Part shown: one piece after another, positions 56,369-64,000 of the stretch
How positions within the stretch are numbered: position 1 is the stretch's first letter
How the letters are laid out: the number at the start of each line of letters is the position of its first letter
Source: Mesorhizobium sp. WSM4904
GTDB taxonomy: Bacteria; Pseudomonadota; Alphaproteobacteria; Rhizobiales; Rhizobiaceae
Direction of reading: 5' to 3'
Assembly: GCF_029674545.1 (NCBI RefSeq)
Contig: NZ_CP121354.1
Coordinates: 992,001 to 1,056,000, forward strand
Length of the DNA stretch: 64,000 nucleotides
Notes under the pieces: model-generated
What the model saw: the letters and a program-made list of their open reading frames with translations, nothing else
Databases searched by the model: none
What the model was told of the DNA's origin: nothing
Program-made: the position numbers and the translations under genes

Positions 56369-56845
56369 ATGTTCGAACGCGTATTGTCCTTCCTGAGGGA
56401 TTTGCCGGCCGGCGAGGTCAAGCCGAGCGCCGACGATCCGCGCGTCGCGGCCTCGGCCCTGCTCTACCATGTGATGAACGCCGACGGCGTGCGCCAGGAT
56501 GTCGAGTGGGAGCGCTTCAAGGAGATTCTCTCCGAGACCTATTCGATCAGCGGCGACGAGCTCGATGCGCTGGCGGCGGCCGGCGAGCGCGCCGACAACG
56601 AGGCGATCGACCTCTACGCCTTCACCAGCGTGCTCAAGCGCCATCTCGACGCCGAGGCGCGCAAGGCCTTCATCGGCCTGATGTGGGAGATCGTCTACGC
56701 CGATGGCGAGCTGCACGAGCTCGAGGACAACACCGTCTGGCGCGTCGCCGAACTGATCGGCGTCGAGCGGCATGACCGCATCGAGGCGCGCCGCAAGGCG
56801 GCGGCCGAGGCGCCCGGCGCGCGCGGAACGTCGAGCGACGAATAG
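56369..56845 (+). CDS. TerB-family protein
   Basis: 158 residues, matching the TerB/DjlA helical fold: DPRVAASALLYHVMNADGVRQDVEWERFKEIL, then EAIDLYAFTSVLKRHLDAEARKAFIGLMWEIVYADGELHELEDNTVWRVAELIGV with the acidic metal-site pattern. ATG 56369 is favoured; TTG 56330 (inside the hemY end) and GTG 56363 are alternatives. It ends the haem-cluster transcription unit with the amidotransferase 17 bp downstream. Confidence 0.88.
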   Translation: MFERVLSFLRDLPAGEVKPSADDPRVAASALLYHVMNADGVRQDVEWERFKEILSETYSISGDELDALAAAGERADNEAIDLYAFTSVLKRHLDAEARKAFIGLMWEIVYADGELHELEDNTVWRVAELIGVERHDRIEARRKAAAEAPGARGTSSDE

Positions 56846-56862
56846 AGGAAGCTTCTCCTTCC

Positions 56863-57579
56863 ATGCCACCCAGACCGAGGCCGAGACCCAAGATTCTGAT
56901 CGTGCTGCATCAGGAGACTTCGAGCCCCGGCCGCGTCGGCCATATGCTTCTGGAAGAAGGTTTCGATCTCGACATCCGCCGGCCGCCGCTCGGCGACGAA
57001 TTGCCCTCAACGCTGGACGGCCATGCCGGCGCGGTGATCTTCGGCGGTCCGATGAGCGCCAACGACGAGGACGAATTCGTCCGCCGCGAGACCGACTGGC
57101 TGGAGATACCGCTCAAGGAAAACCGGCCGTTTCTCGGCATCTGCCTGGGCGCGCAGATGCTTGCCAATCATCTCGGCGGCAGGGTCGACGGCCATGACGA
57201 AGGACTGGTCGAGATCGGCTGGTATCCGCTCAAGGCAACCGAAGCCGGCAAGAAGCTGCTGCACTGGCCGGAGATGGTCTATCAGTTCCACCGCGAGGGC
57301 TTTTCGCTGCCGAAGGAGGCGACGCTGCTCGCGACCGCCGAAACCTATCCCAACCAGGCTTTCCGTTATGGCGAGAATGCCTGGGGCATCCAGTTCCATG
57401 GCGAGCTGACCAGGGTGATGATGCAGCGCTGGGTGGTGCGCGGCGCGCATCGCTTCGAATTGCCCGGCGCGCAGCCTGGCCGCGATCATCTCGGCGGCCG
57501 GCTGATCTGGGACATGCATTTGAAGCGCTGGCTTGGCGAATTTTTGGGCCTGATTTTTGGCAGGCCGGTGGTGGGGTAG
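56863..57579 (+). CDS. Class I glutamine amidotransferase-like protein
   Basis: 238 residues: KILIVLHQETSSPGRVGHMLLEEGFDLDIRRP, AVIFGGPMSANDEDEF, GICLGAQMLANHLGG with the nucleophilic Cys, and WGIQFHGELT with the His-Glu pair. It resembles the stand-alone GMP-synthase-like GAT domain proteins; substrate unknown. Confidence 0.9.
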   Translation: MPPRPRPRPKILIVLHQETSSPGRVGHMLLEEGFDLDIRRPPLGDELPSTLDGHAGAVIFGGPMSANDEDEFVRRETDWLEIPLKENRPFLGICLGAQMLANHLGGRVDGHDEGLVEIGWYPLKATEAGKKLLHWPEMVYQFHREGFSLPKEATLLATAETYPNQAFRYGENAWGIQFHGELTRVMMQRWVVRGAHRFELPGAQPGRDHLGGRLIWDMHLKRWLGEFLGLIFGRPVVG

Positions 57580-57895
57580 GGCAAAAGCCAATTGCCCTGA
57601 GTGGCTGAGCTTGACCGGAGACGACTTGCGCCTGCCGAGGTGTGGACGACGGCTCTGCGCCTCATGTCGGTCGTTCAGGTGAACTTTGCCGCCCCCTCAG
57701 AGCGGACGTCGTGACACGCGCCAGCATTATAGGCTTGGGACGCGAAGGACCGCTTACAGTAGCTGAACGGCAGCTTGTCGAAGGCTCCGACCGATACCGG
57801 ACCGTCGGTTGCCGGGCTCATCTCGTCCGTAGAGATCAGCTGCCGCGTCCTGAAAGCAGACATCGCAAGCGAGGACTCCGGAGGTCGCGGTTGCG
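57580..57895. other. 316-bp region without a supported gene
   Basis: Between the convergent amidotransferase and RND pump genes. Composition is less G+C-rich than the surroundings. Short frames on both strands (e.g. minus 57675-57863, ending AGACHDVRSEGAAKFT; plus from 57642) are open but have no recognised motif. It may be the debris of a former gene. No repeat of families A-E is present. Confidence 0.5.
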
Positions 57896-60800
57896 CTACT
57901 CGGCAGCCGTCTCCGCTGGCGCCTCTGCCGGCCCCGAAGGCCCGGCCTCGGCATGCGGCTTGCGCCGTGAAAACAGCGACCTGAGCGTGACGTAGAACAC
58001 CGGCGTCAGGAACAGGCCGACGAAGGTGACGCCGAGCATGCCGGAGAACACCGCGGTGCCGAGCGACTGGCGCATTTCTGCGCCCGGGCCTGTTGCGATC
58101 ATCAGCGGCACGACGCCGAGGATGAACGAGAAGGCGGTCATCAGGATCGGCCGCAGCCTGAGGCGGCAGGCTTCGACGGCAGCCTCGGCGGCCGACAGGC
58201 CGCGTTCCTGCGCTTGCCGTGCGAATTCGACGATCAGGATCGCGTTCTTGGCGGCAAGCCCGATCAGTACGATGAGGCCGATCTGCACGAGGATGTTGTT
58301 GTCCAGCCCTCGGAAAGTCACGCCCAGCAACGCCGCGAGCACGCCGAGCGGCACCACCAGCACAATGGCGAACGGCAGCACCCAGCTTTCATATTGCGCC
58401 GCCAGCGCCAGGAACACGAACAGCACCGACAGTCCGAAGATATAGACAGCGGCATTGCCGGTGTTGCGCTCCTGATAGGCGAGCTCGGTCCATTCATAGG
58501 AGGTACCGGCCGGCAGCGTCTTTGCCGTGATCCCCTCCATCAATGCCAGCGCGTCGCCCGTGGAAACGCCGGGCGCGGCGTTGCCCTGCAACGGCACCGA
58601 GACGTACATGTTGTAGCGCTGGACCAGCGCCGGACCGGTGACATCGCGGATCTCGATCAACGTGCCGAGCGGAACCAGCGCGCCGGTCGCCGAGCGCACC
58701 TTCAGTTTCAAGATGTCGGCGCGATCGAGGCGGAACGCCTGATCGGCCTGCGCCCGCACCTGGTAGACGCGCCCGAAAGCGTTGAAGTCGTTGACATAGG
58801 CGGTGCCCAAATTGATCGACAGCGTCTCGAAGATGTTGGGGATCGGCACGTTCAGGATGCGCGCCTTGTCGCGATCGATCGCCAGGAAGAATTGCGGGCT
58901 CGAGGCGGAGAACGTGGTGAACACGCCCGTCAGCCCCGGCGTCTTGTTGGCTTTGCCGGCGATTTCGTAGGCAAGCGCCAAGATCTGCCGCATGTCGGCG
59001 CTGTTGCGCTCCTGGATTTGCAGCTTGAAACCGCCGGCATTGCCGACGCCGCGGACTGGCGGCGGTGGCAGTGCGATAATGAAGGCTTCCTTGATGCTTT
59101 GCAGGCTGCCGAACAGATTGCCGATGACCTTCGTCGCCGACTGGCCGGCCTTCAGCCGCTCGTCAAACGGCTTGAACCTGGCAAAGATCACGCCCGCGTT
59201 GCTGGCATTGGTGAAGGTCGCGCCGGAGAAGCCGGCGAAGGCGACTGCGTAGTCGACGCCAGGCGTTTTCTGGATGATCTGCGACGCCTGCTGGATGACC
59301 GCATCGGTTCTCGACAGCGAGGCGCCGTCCGGCAACTGGAGGACGACGATCGCATATCCCTGGTCGAGCGACGGAATGAAACCGCGCGGCACCGTCTGCA
59401 CCATGTAGACGGTGGCGTAGATGAGGGCCGCGAAAACGGCCAGCATGGCGCCGATCGCTATCCGCGAACCGACCAGCACGCGGATGATGCTCGAATACCA
59501 ATGCGCGACCCTGTCGAAGCCGCGATTGAAGCCGTCGGCGAGCGCCCGTCCGAACCGCGCCAGGAAAAAGCGCGGCGGCGCCGCCGCAGCGTGGTGCGGC
59601 TTGAACAGCAGTGCGGCCAGCGCCGGCGAAAGCGTCAGCGAATTGAATGCCGAGATCGCCGTTGACACAGCGATGGTGATCGCAAACTGCAGGTAGAACT
59701 GCCCAGAAATGCCGGGGATGAAGGCTGTCGGTACGAACACGGCTATCAGCACCAGCGAGATCGCGATGACCGCCGTTCCGACTTCGTCCATGGTTAGGTG
59801 CGACGCCGGATTGGGCGCCAGCCCACTAGCGATATTGCGCTCGACGTTCTCGACCACGACGATCGCATCGTCGACGACGATGCCGATCGCCAAAACGAGG
59901 CCGAACAGCGTCAGCATGTTGAGTGAGAAGCCGGCGGCGTAAAGCACCGCCAGCGCGCCGATCAGCGACACGGGGATCGCCACGATCGGCACGATTGCCA
60001 TGCGCCACGATTGCAGGAAGACGATGATGACGATGATGACCAGCAGCATCGCCTCGAGGATCGTCTTGTAGACCTCGTGAATCGACTCGGCGACGAACTC
60101 GGTCGGATTGTAGACGATGTCGTAGCTCAACCCCTTCGGGAAGTCGCGGGAAAGCTCCTTCATCTTGTCCTGGATCTCCGCGGCTGCGGCGAGCGCATTG
60201 GTGCCCGGCCGCTGGAAGATGGCGAGCGCCACCGCCGGCTTGCCGTTGAGATAGGAGTTGGTGACGTAATCCTTGGCGCCGAGCTCGATGCGCGCCACGT
60301 CCTGCAGCGAGATCAGGCGGCCGTCGTCGGTCGATTTGACGATCACGTATCTGAAGTCGCGTGCGTCGTTGAAGCGGCCTTGCGTGGTGACCGTATACTG
60401 GAACGCAGTGCCGGTGCCGGTCGGCGGCGCGCCGATCGACCCGCCCGACACTTGGACGTTCTGGTCGCGCAGCGCCTGCACCACATCGCCCGAGGTCATC
60501 CCCAGGGCGGACAGTTTTTCCGGATCGAGCCAGATGCGCAGCGAATATTCGCGTTCGCCGAAGATGATGAGGTCGCCGACGCCGTCCAGTCTGAGCAGTA
60601 TGTCGCGCACCCGCGAGCGGGCGTAGTTCGAGACGTAGAGCTGGTCGTAGGTATTGTCGGGCGACAGCATGTGCACGACCATCATCAGGTCGGGCGAGCT
60701 CTTGGTGGTGGTGATGCCGAGGCGGCGGACTTCTTCGGGCAGGCGCGGCTCGGCGACCGACACGCGGTTCTGCACCAGCACCTGCGCCTGGTCGAGATCG

Positions 60801-61099
60801 GTGCCCAGCTTGAAAGTGATGGTCAGCGCCATCGCCCCGTCGCCCGACGAATAGGACGACATGTAGAGCATGCCCTCGACGCCATTTATCTCCTGCTCGA
60901 TCGGCGTTGCCACCGTCGCCGCGACCGTCTCGGCGTCGGCGCCCGGATACTGCGCGCGAACAACGATGGTCGGCGGCGCGATCTCGGGATATTGCGCGAC
61001 CGGCAGCTGGGTATAAGCAATCCCGCCGAGGATCAGCAGGACGATCGAAACGACCGATGCGAAGATTGGGCGGTCGACGAAGAAATGTGCGAACCTCAT
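57896..61099 (-). CDS. RND efflux pump inner-membrane subunit (HAE1 type)
   Basis: Proton-driven multidrug exporter of AcrB/MexF type. 1067 residues with 12 membrane segments. The N-terminus reads FFVDRPIFASVVSIVLLILGGIAYTQLPVAQYPEIAPP, followed by YPGADAETVAATVATPIEQEINGVEGMLYMSS. The proton-relay aspartates are in AIGIVVDDAIVVVENVER, and the second half repeats the fold (GLAAKNAILIVEFARQAQERG). Brucella BepE/BepG-like, but the exact subtype was not assigned. Coupled to the adaptor gene by ATGA. No outer-membrane channel gene is nearby. Confidence 0.93.
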   Translation of the reverse strand: MRFAHFFVDRPIFASVVSIVLLILGGIAYTQLPVAQYPEIAPPTIVVRAQYPGADAETVAATVATPIEQEINGVEGMLYMSSYSSGDGAMALTITFKLGTDLDQAQVLVQNRVSVAEPRLPEEVRRLGITTTKSSPDLMMVVHMLSPDNTYDQLYVSNYARSRVRDILLRLDGVGDLIIFGEREYSLRIWLDPEKLSALGMTSGDVVQALRDQNVQVSGGSIGAPPTGTGTAFQYTVTTQGRFNDARDFRYVIVKSTDDGRLISLQDVARIELGAKDYVTNSYLNGKPAVALAIFQRPGTNALAAAAEIQDKMKELSRDFPKGLSYDIVYNPTEFVAESIHEVYKTILEAMLLVIIVIIVFLQSWRMAIVPIVAIPVSLIGALAVLYAAGFSLNMLTLFGLVLAIGIVVDDAIVVVENVERNIASGLAPNPASHLTMDEVGTAVIAISLVLIAVFVPTAFIPGISGQFYLQFAITIAVSTAISAFNSLTLSPALAALLFKPHHAAAAPPRFFLARFGRALADGFNRGFDRVAHWYSSIIRVLVGSRIAIGAMLAVFAALIYATVYMVQTVPRGFIPSLDQGYAIVVLQLPDGASLSRTDAVIQQASQIIQKTPGVDYAVAFAGFSGATFTNASNAGVIFARFKPFDERLKAGQSATKVIGNLFGSLQSIKEAFIIALPPPPVRGVGNAGGFKLQIQERNSADMRQILALAYEIAGKANKTPGLTGVFTTFSASSPQFFLAIDRDKARILNVPIPNIFETLSINLGTAYVNDFNAFGRVYQVRAQADQAFRLDRADILKLKVRSATGALVPLGTLIEIRDVTGPALVQRYNMYVSVPLQGNAAPGVSTGDALALMEGITAKTLPAGTSYEWTELAYQERNTGNAAVYIFGLSVLFVFLALAAQYESWVLPFAIVLVVPLGVLAALLGVTFRGLDNNILVQIGLIVLIGLAAKNAILIVEFARQAQERGLSAAEAAVEACRLRLRPILMTAFSFILGVVPLMIATGPGAEMRQSLGTAVFSGMLGVTFVGLFLTPVFYVTLRSLFSRRKPHAEAGPSGPAEAPAETAAE

Positions 61100-62310
61100 T
61101 GCTGCAACCCGGCGGTCTCGGTCTTGGGCGGCAACGTCACCATCTCCACCTTCACCTTGGTGCCAGGCCTGGCGTGCATCAGCCCGTTGACGATGATTGT
61201 CTCGGCGCCGGTCAGGCCCGAGCGGATCACCCGATAGCCATCGAGAAGCGGTCCGGTGCGCACGGGCTTCGCCGACACCATTCCGGCCTCGTCCACCAGC
61301 AACACGATGCGCCGATCCTGATCGGCGCCGATCGCCTCGTCAGGCACCAGCACGCCGCTATGCGGCAGCGACCCCGGCACGTTGATGCGCCCGAACATGC
61401 CTGGCTGGAGAATGCCGTCGGGGTTGGCAAACCTCGCACGCACCCGCATGGTGCCGGTCGCGTTGTCGATCCGGTTCTCGGCAAAATCGAGCTTGCCCTT
61501 GAATACCGCCTGCTCGCGGTCGGCGACATGAACCTCCACATCGAGCCCGCCGCCGCCTTCCTGCATGCTGCCGCCACGCGCCTTCGCGTCGCGGGCGTAG
61601 CTGAAATACAGGCGCTCATCGACGTCGAAATAGAAGTCGATCGGATCGCGCGTGACGATGGTCGTCAGCAAGGTGGAATCCGGCTGCACGAGGTTGCCGA
61701 CCGACACCAGCCGGCGGTCAATGCGTCCCGACAAGGGCGCCTTGATCTCGGTGAATTCCATGTTCAGGCTGGCCGTCGTCAGCGCAGCCGTCGCGCCCTG
61801 CATCTGCGCCTGCGCCGAAAGGTATTCCCGCCGGCGGTCGTCGACCGTGGCGGGCGAGATGTTGCCGGTCCTGGCAAGTTCGTTGGCGCGATCCAGCTGC
61901 ATCTTGGAGAATTCGAGCAGGCTCTTGGCGACGTCCACTTGCGATTTGGCGGCATCATAAGCCGCCTGGTACGGACGCTGGTCGATGGTGAAGAGCAGGT
62001 CGCCCTTGTTGACCAGTGCGCCGTCCTGGAAGCTGACCTTGTCCAGATAGCCGCTGACGCGCGAACGGATGGCGACCTGGTCGACGGCTTCGAAGCGCCC
62101 GACGAACTCGTCGTCTTCGACGATTTCACGCACCACCGGCTTGGCCGCTGTCACCACGGGTAGCTGCTGGTCCTGCGCAAACGCAATGCTGCTGAAAGCC
62201 GTGCCGAGCAGGAATGCCGCCGACACGGCGGCGCGGGCAAGCCAACCGGGCGATCGACGGGGTCGCCCGGCCGCGTCGCGATGCAATTGCCCATTCCCTG
62301 GGGTGTCCAT
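61096..62310 (-). CDS. RND periplasmic adaptor subunit (MFP)
   Basis: About 404 residues. Signal peptide ending FSSIAFA-QDQ, a lipoyl/barrel domain (RVSGYLDKVSFQDGALVNKGDLLFTIDQRPYQAAYDAAK), a helical hairpin (QLDRANELARTGNISPATVDDRRREYLSAQAQMQ), EFTEIKAPLSGRIDRRLVSVGNLV, and the beta-barrel part MRVRARFANPDGILQPGMFGRINV. Start ATG 62310 (GTG 62322 possible). It bridges the pump at 57896 to an outer-membrane channel. No TetR regulator is adjacent. Confidence 0.92.
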   Translation of the reverse strand: MDTPGNGQLHRDAAGRPRRSPGWLARAAVSAAFLLGTAFSSIAFAQDQQLPVVTAAKPVVREIVEDDEFVGRFEAVDQVAIRSRVSGYLDKVSFQDGALVNKGDLLFTIDQRPYQAAYDAAKSQVDVAKSLLEFSKMQLDRANELARTGNISPATVDDRRREYLSAQAQMQGATAALTTASLNMEFTEIKAPLSGRIDRRLVSVGNLVQPDSTLLTTIVTRDPIDFYFDVDERLYFSYARDAKARGGSMQEGGGGLDVEVHVADREQAVFKGKLDFAENRIDNATGTMRVRARFANPDGILQPGMFGRINVPGSLPHSGVLVPDEAIGADQDRRIVLLVDEAGMVSAKPVRTGPLLDGYRVIRSGLTGAETIIVNGLMHARPGTKVKVEMVTLPPKTETAGLQQ

Positions 62311-62589
62311 TTGCGTCCCCACTCGCTGGACCCGGAGGTCGGTTGATCCGCTTCTACGCTAAGGCTTGTCGTCGAGATCAGAGCACTGCAGTGTTGTGCA
62401 TGGCAACATGATCATTTTCCATGTGGGCTGAAATGTCCACCCTGTGGCTGCCCCGCCACCCGTCCTTGTTGCCGCCAAGATGGGGCGCCAACGGAATGGC
62501 ACCTTTCTGGCCAGTTCGTCCCAGAACCGGACCGCCCGCTTCCGGCCTCATATCAGCGTCGAATCCTGCGGCTTGGATCGGGCGCCCAA

Positions 62590-63828
62590 TCAATTCCGGC
62601 TGTTGAGATGCCTCACCTGCCGCAGCGCCGGGAACAGATAGGCCCACAGCCCAGCAACCGCGACGGCGCCGATGCCGCCGACCACCACGGCGGGAACCGT
62701 GCCGATCAAGGCCGCCATGGTGCCGGCGCGGAACTCGCCGACCTCGTTGGAGGCGCCGACGAAGACCTGGTTGACGGCGTTGACGCGGCCGCGCACCTCG
62801 TCCGGCGTCCAGAGCTGGATCAGCGTCTCGCGGATATAGACGCTGAACATGTCGGTGGCGCCGAGCAGGGCGAGCGCCGCGATCGACAGCCAGGTGATGG
62901 TCGAAACGCCGAACAGCACCGTGAAGGCACCGAACAGGGCGACGAAGCCCAGCATGACCTTGCCGGCATGGTCGCGGATCGGGTGGCCGGCGAGCCAGAC
63001 CGCCACGGCGATGGCGCCGATGCCGGGCGCCGAGCGTAAGAGGCCGAGGCCCCAAGGGCCAAGCTCCAGTATGTCGCGCGCATAGACCGGCAGCAGCGCC
63101 GAGGCGCCGGACAGAAGCACGGCGAAAAGGTCGAGCGAGATGGCGCCGAGCACGATCTTCTCGCTCCAGATATAGCCGAATCCGGCAAACAGCGTCTGCA
63201 TCGTCGGCTTGTCGGTGGCGGTCTGCTGGGCGGGCTTGGGAATGGTGAAGACGAGAAGCGCGGCGACGAGCATCAGGATCGCCGCGGTGGCGTAGGCCAC
63301 CTCCGCCGAAAGGCCGTAGAGCAGGCCGCCGGCGACCGGGCCGACGATGGTCGCCGTCTGCCAGGCGGACGAGTTCCAGGCGATCGCATTGGCGAAATGC
63401 TCAGGCGGCACGAGATTGGCGACCAGCGAGGACGATGCCGGCCCGTAGAAGGCGCGGGCGATGCCGAACAGGGCGAGCACGATGAAGATCGGCAGCGGGC
63501 TGCCAAGGCCGTGCAGCGTCAACAACAGGAGCATGAGCGCGCAGCCGGCTTCGACGAGCGACGACAATGTCATGATCAGGCGGCGGCCGAAGCGGTCCGC
63601 GACGACGCCGGTGACGAGCACCAGCAGCAACGAAGGCAGGAACTGGACGATGCCGACGATGCCGAGATCGAAGGGATTGCGCGTCAGGTCATAGATCTGC
63701 CAGCCGACGGCGACAGAGACGATCTGGGTGGCGAAAGTGGTGAGGAAGCGCGCCGTCCAGTAGCTGAGGTACGGTCGGTGCCGGAAAGCAGCGTAGCGCT
63801 GTTCGGGTGAAGTTGCTTCGATGGTCAT
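62590..63828 (-). CDS. MFS transporter (EntS/MFS_3 type)
   Basis: 412 residues, about 12 membrane segments: YLSYWTARFLTTFATQIVSVAVGWQIYDLTRNPFDLGIVG at the N-terminus, VADRFGRRLIM (loop 2-3 motif DRxGRR), and in the middle LPVYARDILELGPWGLGLLRSAPG, then MFSVYIRETLIQLWTPDEVRGRVNAVNQVFVGASNEVGEF. It resembles the transmembrane secretion effector family (DUF894/MFS_3) that exports siderophores or related small molecules; substrate unknown. Confidence 0.9.
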   Translation of the reverse strand: MTIEATSPEQRYAAFRHRPYLSYWTARFLTTFATQIVSVAVGWQIYDLTRNPFDLGIVGIVQFLPSLLLVLVTGVVADRFGRRLIMTLSSLVEAGCALMLLLLTLHGLGSPLPIFIVLALFGIARAFYGPASSSLVANLVPPEHFANAIAWNSSAWQTATIVGPVAGGLLYGLSAEVAYATAAILMLVAALLVFTIPKPAQQTATDKPTMQTLFAGFGYIWSEKIVLGAISLDLFAVLLSGASALLPVYARDILELGPWGLGLLRSAPGIGAIAVAVWLAGHPIRDHAGKVMLGFVALFGAFTVLFGVSTITWLSIAALALLGATDMFSVYIRETLIQLWTPDEVRGRVNAVNQVFVGASNEVGEFRAGTMAALIGTVPAVVVGGIGAVAVAGLWAYLFPALRQVRHLNSRN

Positions 63829-64000
63829 GATTCAAGGGCCCCGTTGCGGCATTGGCCGGCGGGGCACTTCCACGGCGGGCGCTGGTCCGGCCGGAGACCC
63901 TTAACCCAGTTCGTCCCGTTGCGCGCGCAAAAAATCCGCGCCGGATGAAGGAATCCGGAATTTTCATTCGCCATGGAACGAGGATTAACCTCTCAATGCG
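63829..64000. other. Right-end intergenic stretch
   Basis: No supported gene. GGAACGAGGATTAACC precedes an ATG at 63996 which could open a gene outside the window; this cannot be judged from five bases. Confidence 0.3.

Noticed and set aside
60011..62163. Long plus-strand frames opposite the RND pump and adaptor genes
   Set aside because: Antisense shadows with no protein-family character.
63689..63967. Minus-strand frame upstream of the MFS gene
   Set aside because: It overlaps the MFS gene in another frame and has no ribosome-binding site or motif.

Overview
This is chromosomal sequence from an alphaproteobacterium of the Rhizobiales, most likely Mesorhizobium or a close Phyllobacteriaceae relative. 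Evidence: high G+C; a suc-lpd cluster; DUF1127, CtrA-type and GlnK-AmtB features typical of the order; a Mic60-like gene beside hemCD; and intergenic spaces packed with the palindromic mosaic repeats seen in rhizobial genomes. No rRNA, tRNA, CRISPR array, prophage or replication origin was seen. Function calls come from reading motifs, not from database searches.

Layout. 1-8.5 kb: TCA cycle block (3' end of sucD, sucA, sucB, lpd), interrupted between sucB and lpd by a coupled trio (DUF4241 protein, small secreted protein, SDR oxidoreductase). 8.5-10.0 kb: an IS4-family insertion sequence that landed inside an intergenic repeat; its transposase looks frameshifted. 10-16 kb: an Ala-Pro-tailed membrane protein, a TraB/GumN protein, xerC, rimM-trmD, a TSUP permease and rplS. 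16-20 kb: ohr-ohrR with a perfect palindromic operator, an amino-acid ABC transporter without its ATPase, a methyltransferase. 20-26.5 kb: leuC, two paralogous membrane diguanylate cyclases, small exported proteins. 26.6-30.5 kb: sdhCDAB with a DUF3052 gene between sdhA and sdhB. 30.8-36.2 kb: YceH, OsmC, small proteins, a UbiH-type hydroxylase, tesB. 36.4-38.3 kb: glnK-amtB behind a sigma-54 promoter. 38.6-43.6 kb: a small secreted protein, ftsK behind a CtrA-type box, lolA, xthA. 43.8-47.7 kb: a cNMP-binding protein, an OmpR-type regulator, an L,D-transpeptidase, and a divergent DUF1127/LysR pair sharing a palindrome. 47.8-57.6 kb: methyltransferase, EVE protein, YciI, gpsA, tsaD on the minus strand, diverging from hemC-hemD-mic60-hemY-terB and a glutamine amidotransferase. 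57.9-63.8 kb: an RND efflux pump with its adaptor, and an MFS exporter.

The genes are mostly core metabolism and envelope/cell-cycle functions. The unusual content is in operon inserts (DUF4241 trio, DUF3052 inside sdh), in regulatory DNA (OhrR, CtrA, sigma-54, LysR-type palindrome) and in at least five families of dispersed intergenic repeats, one of which was the target of the IS.
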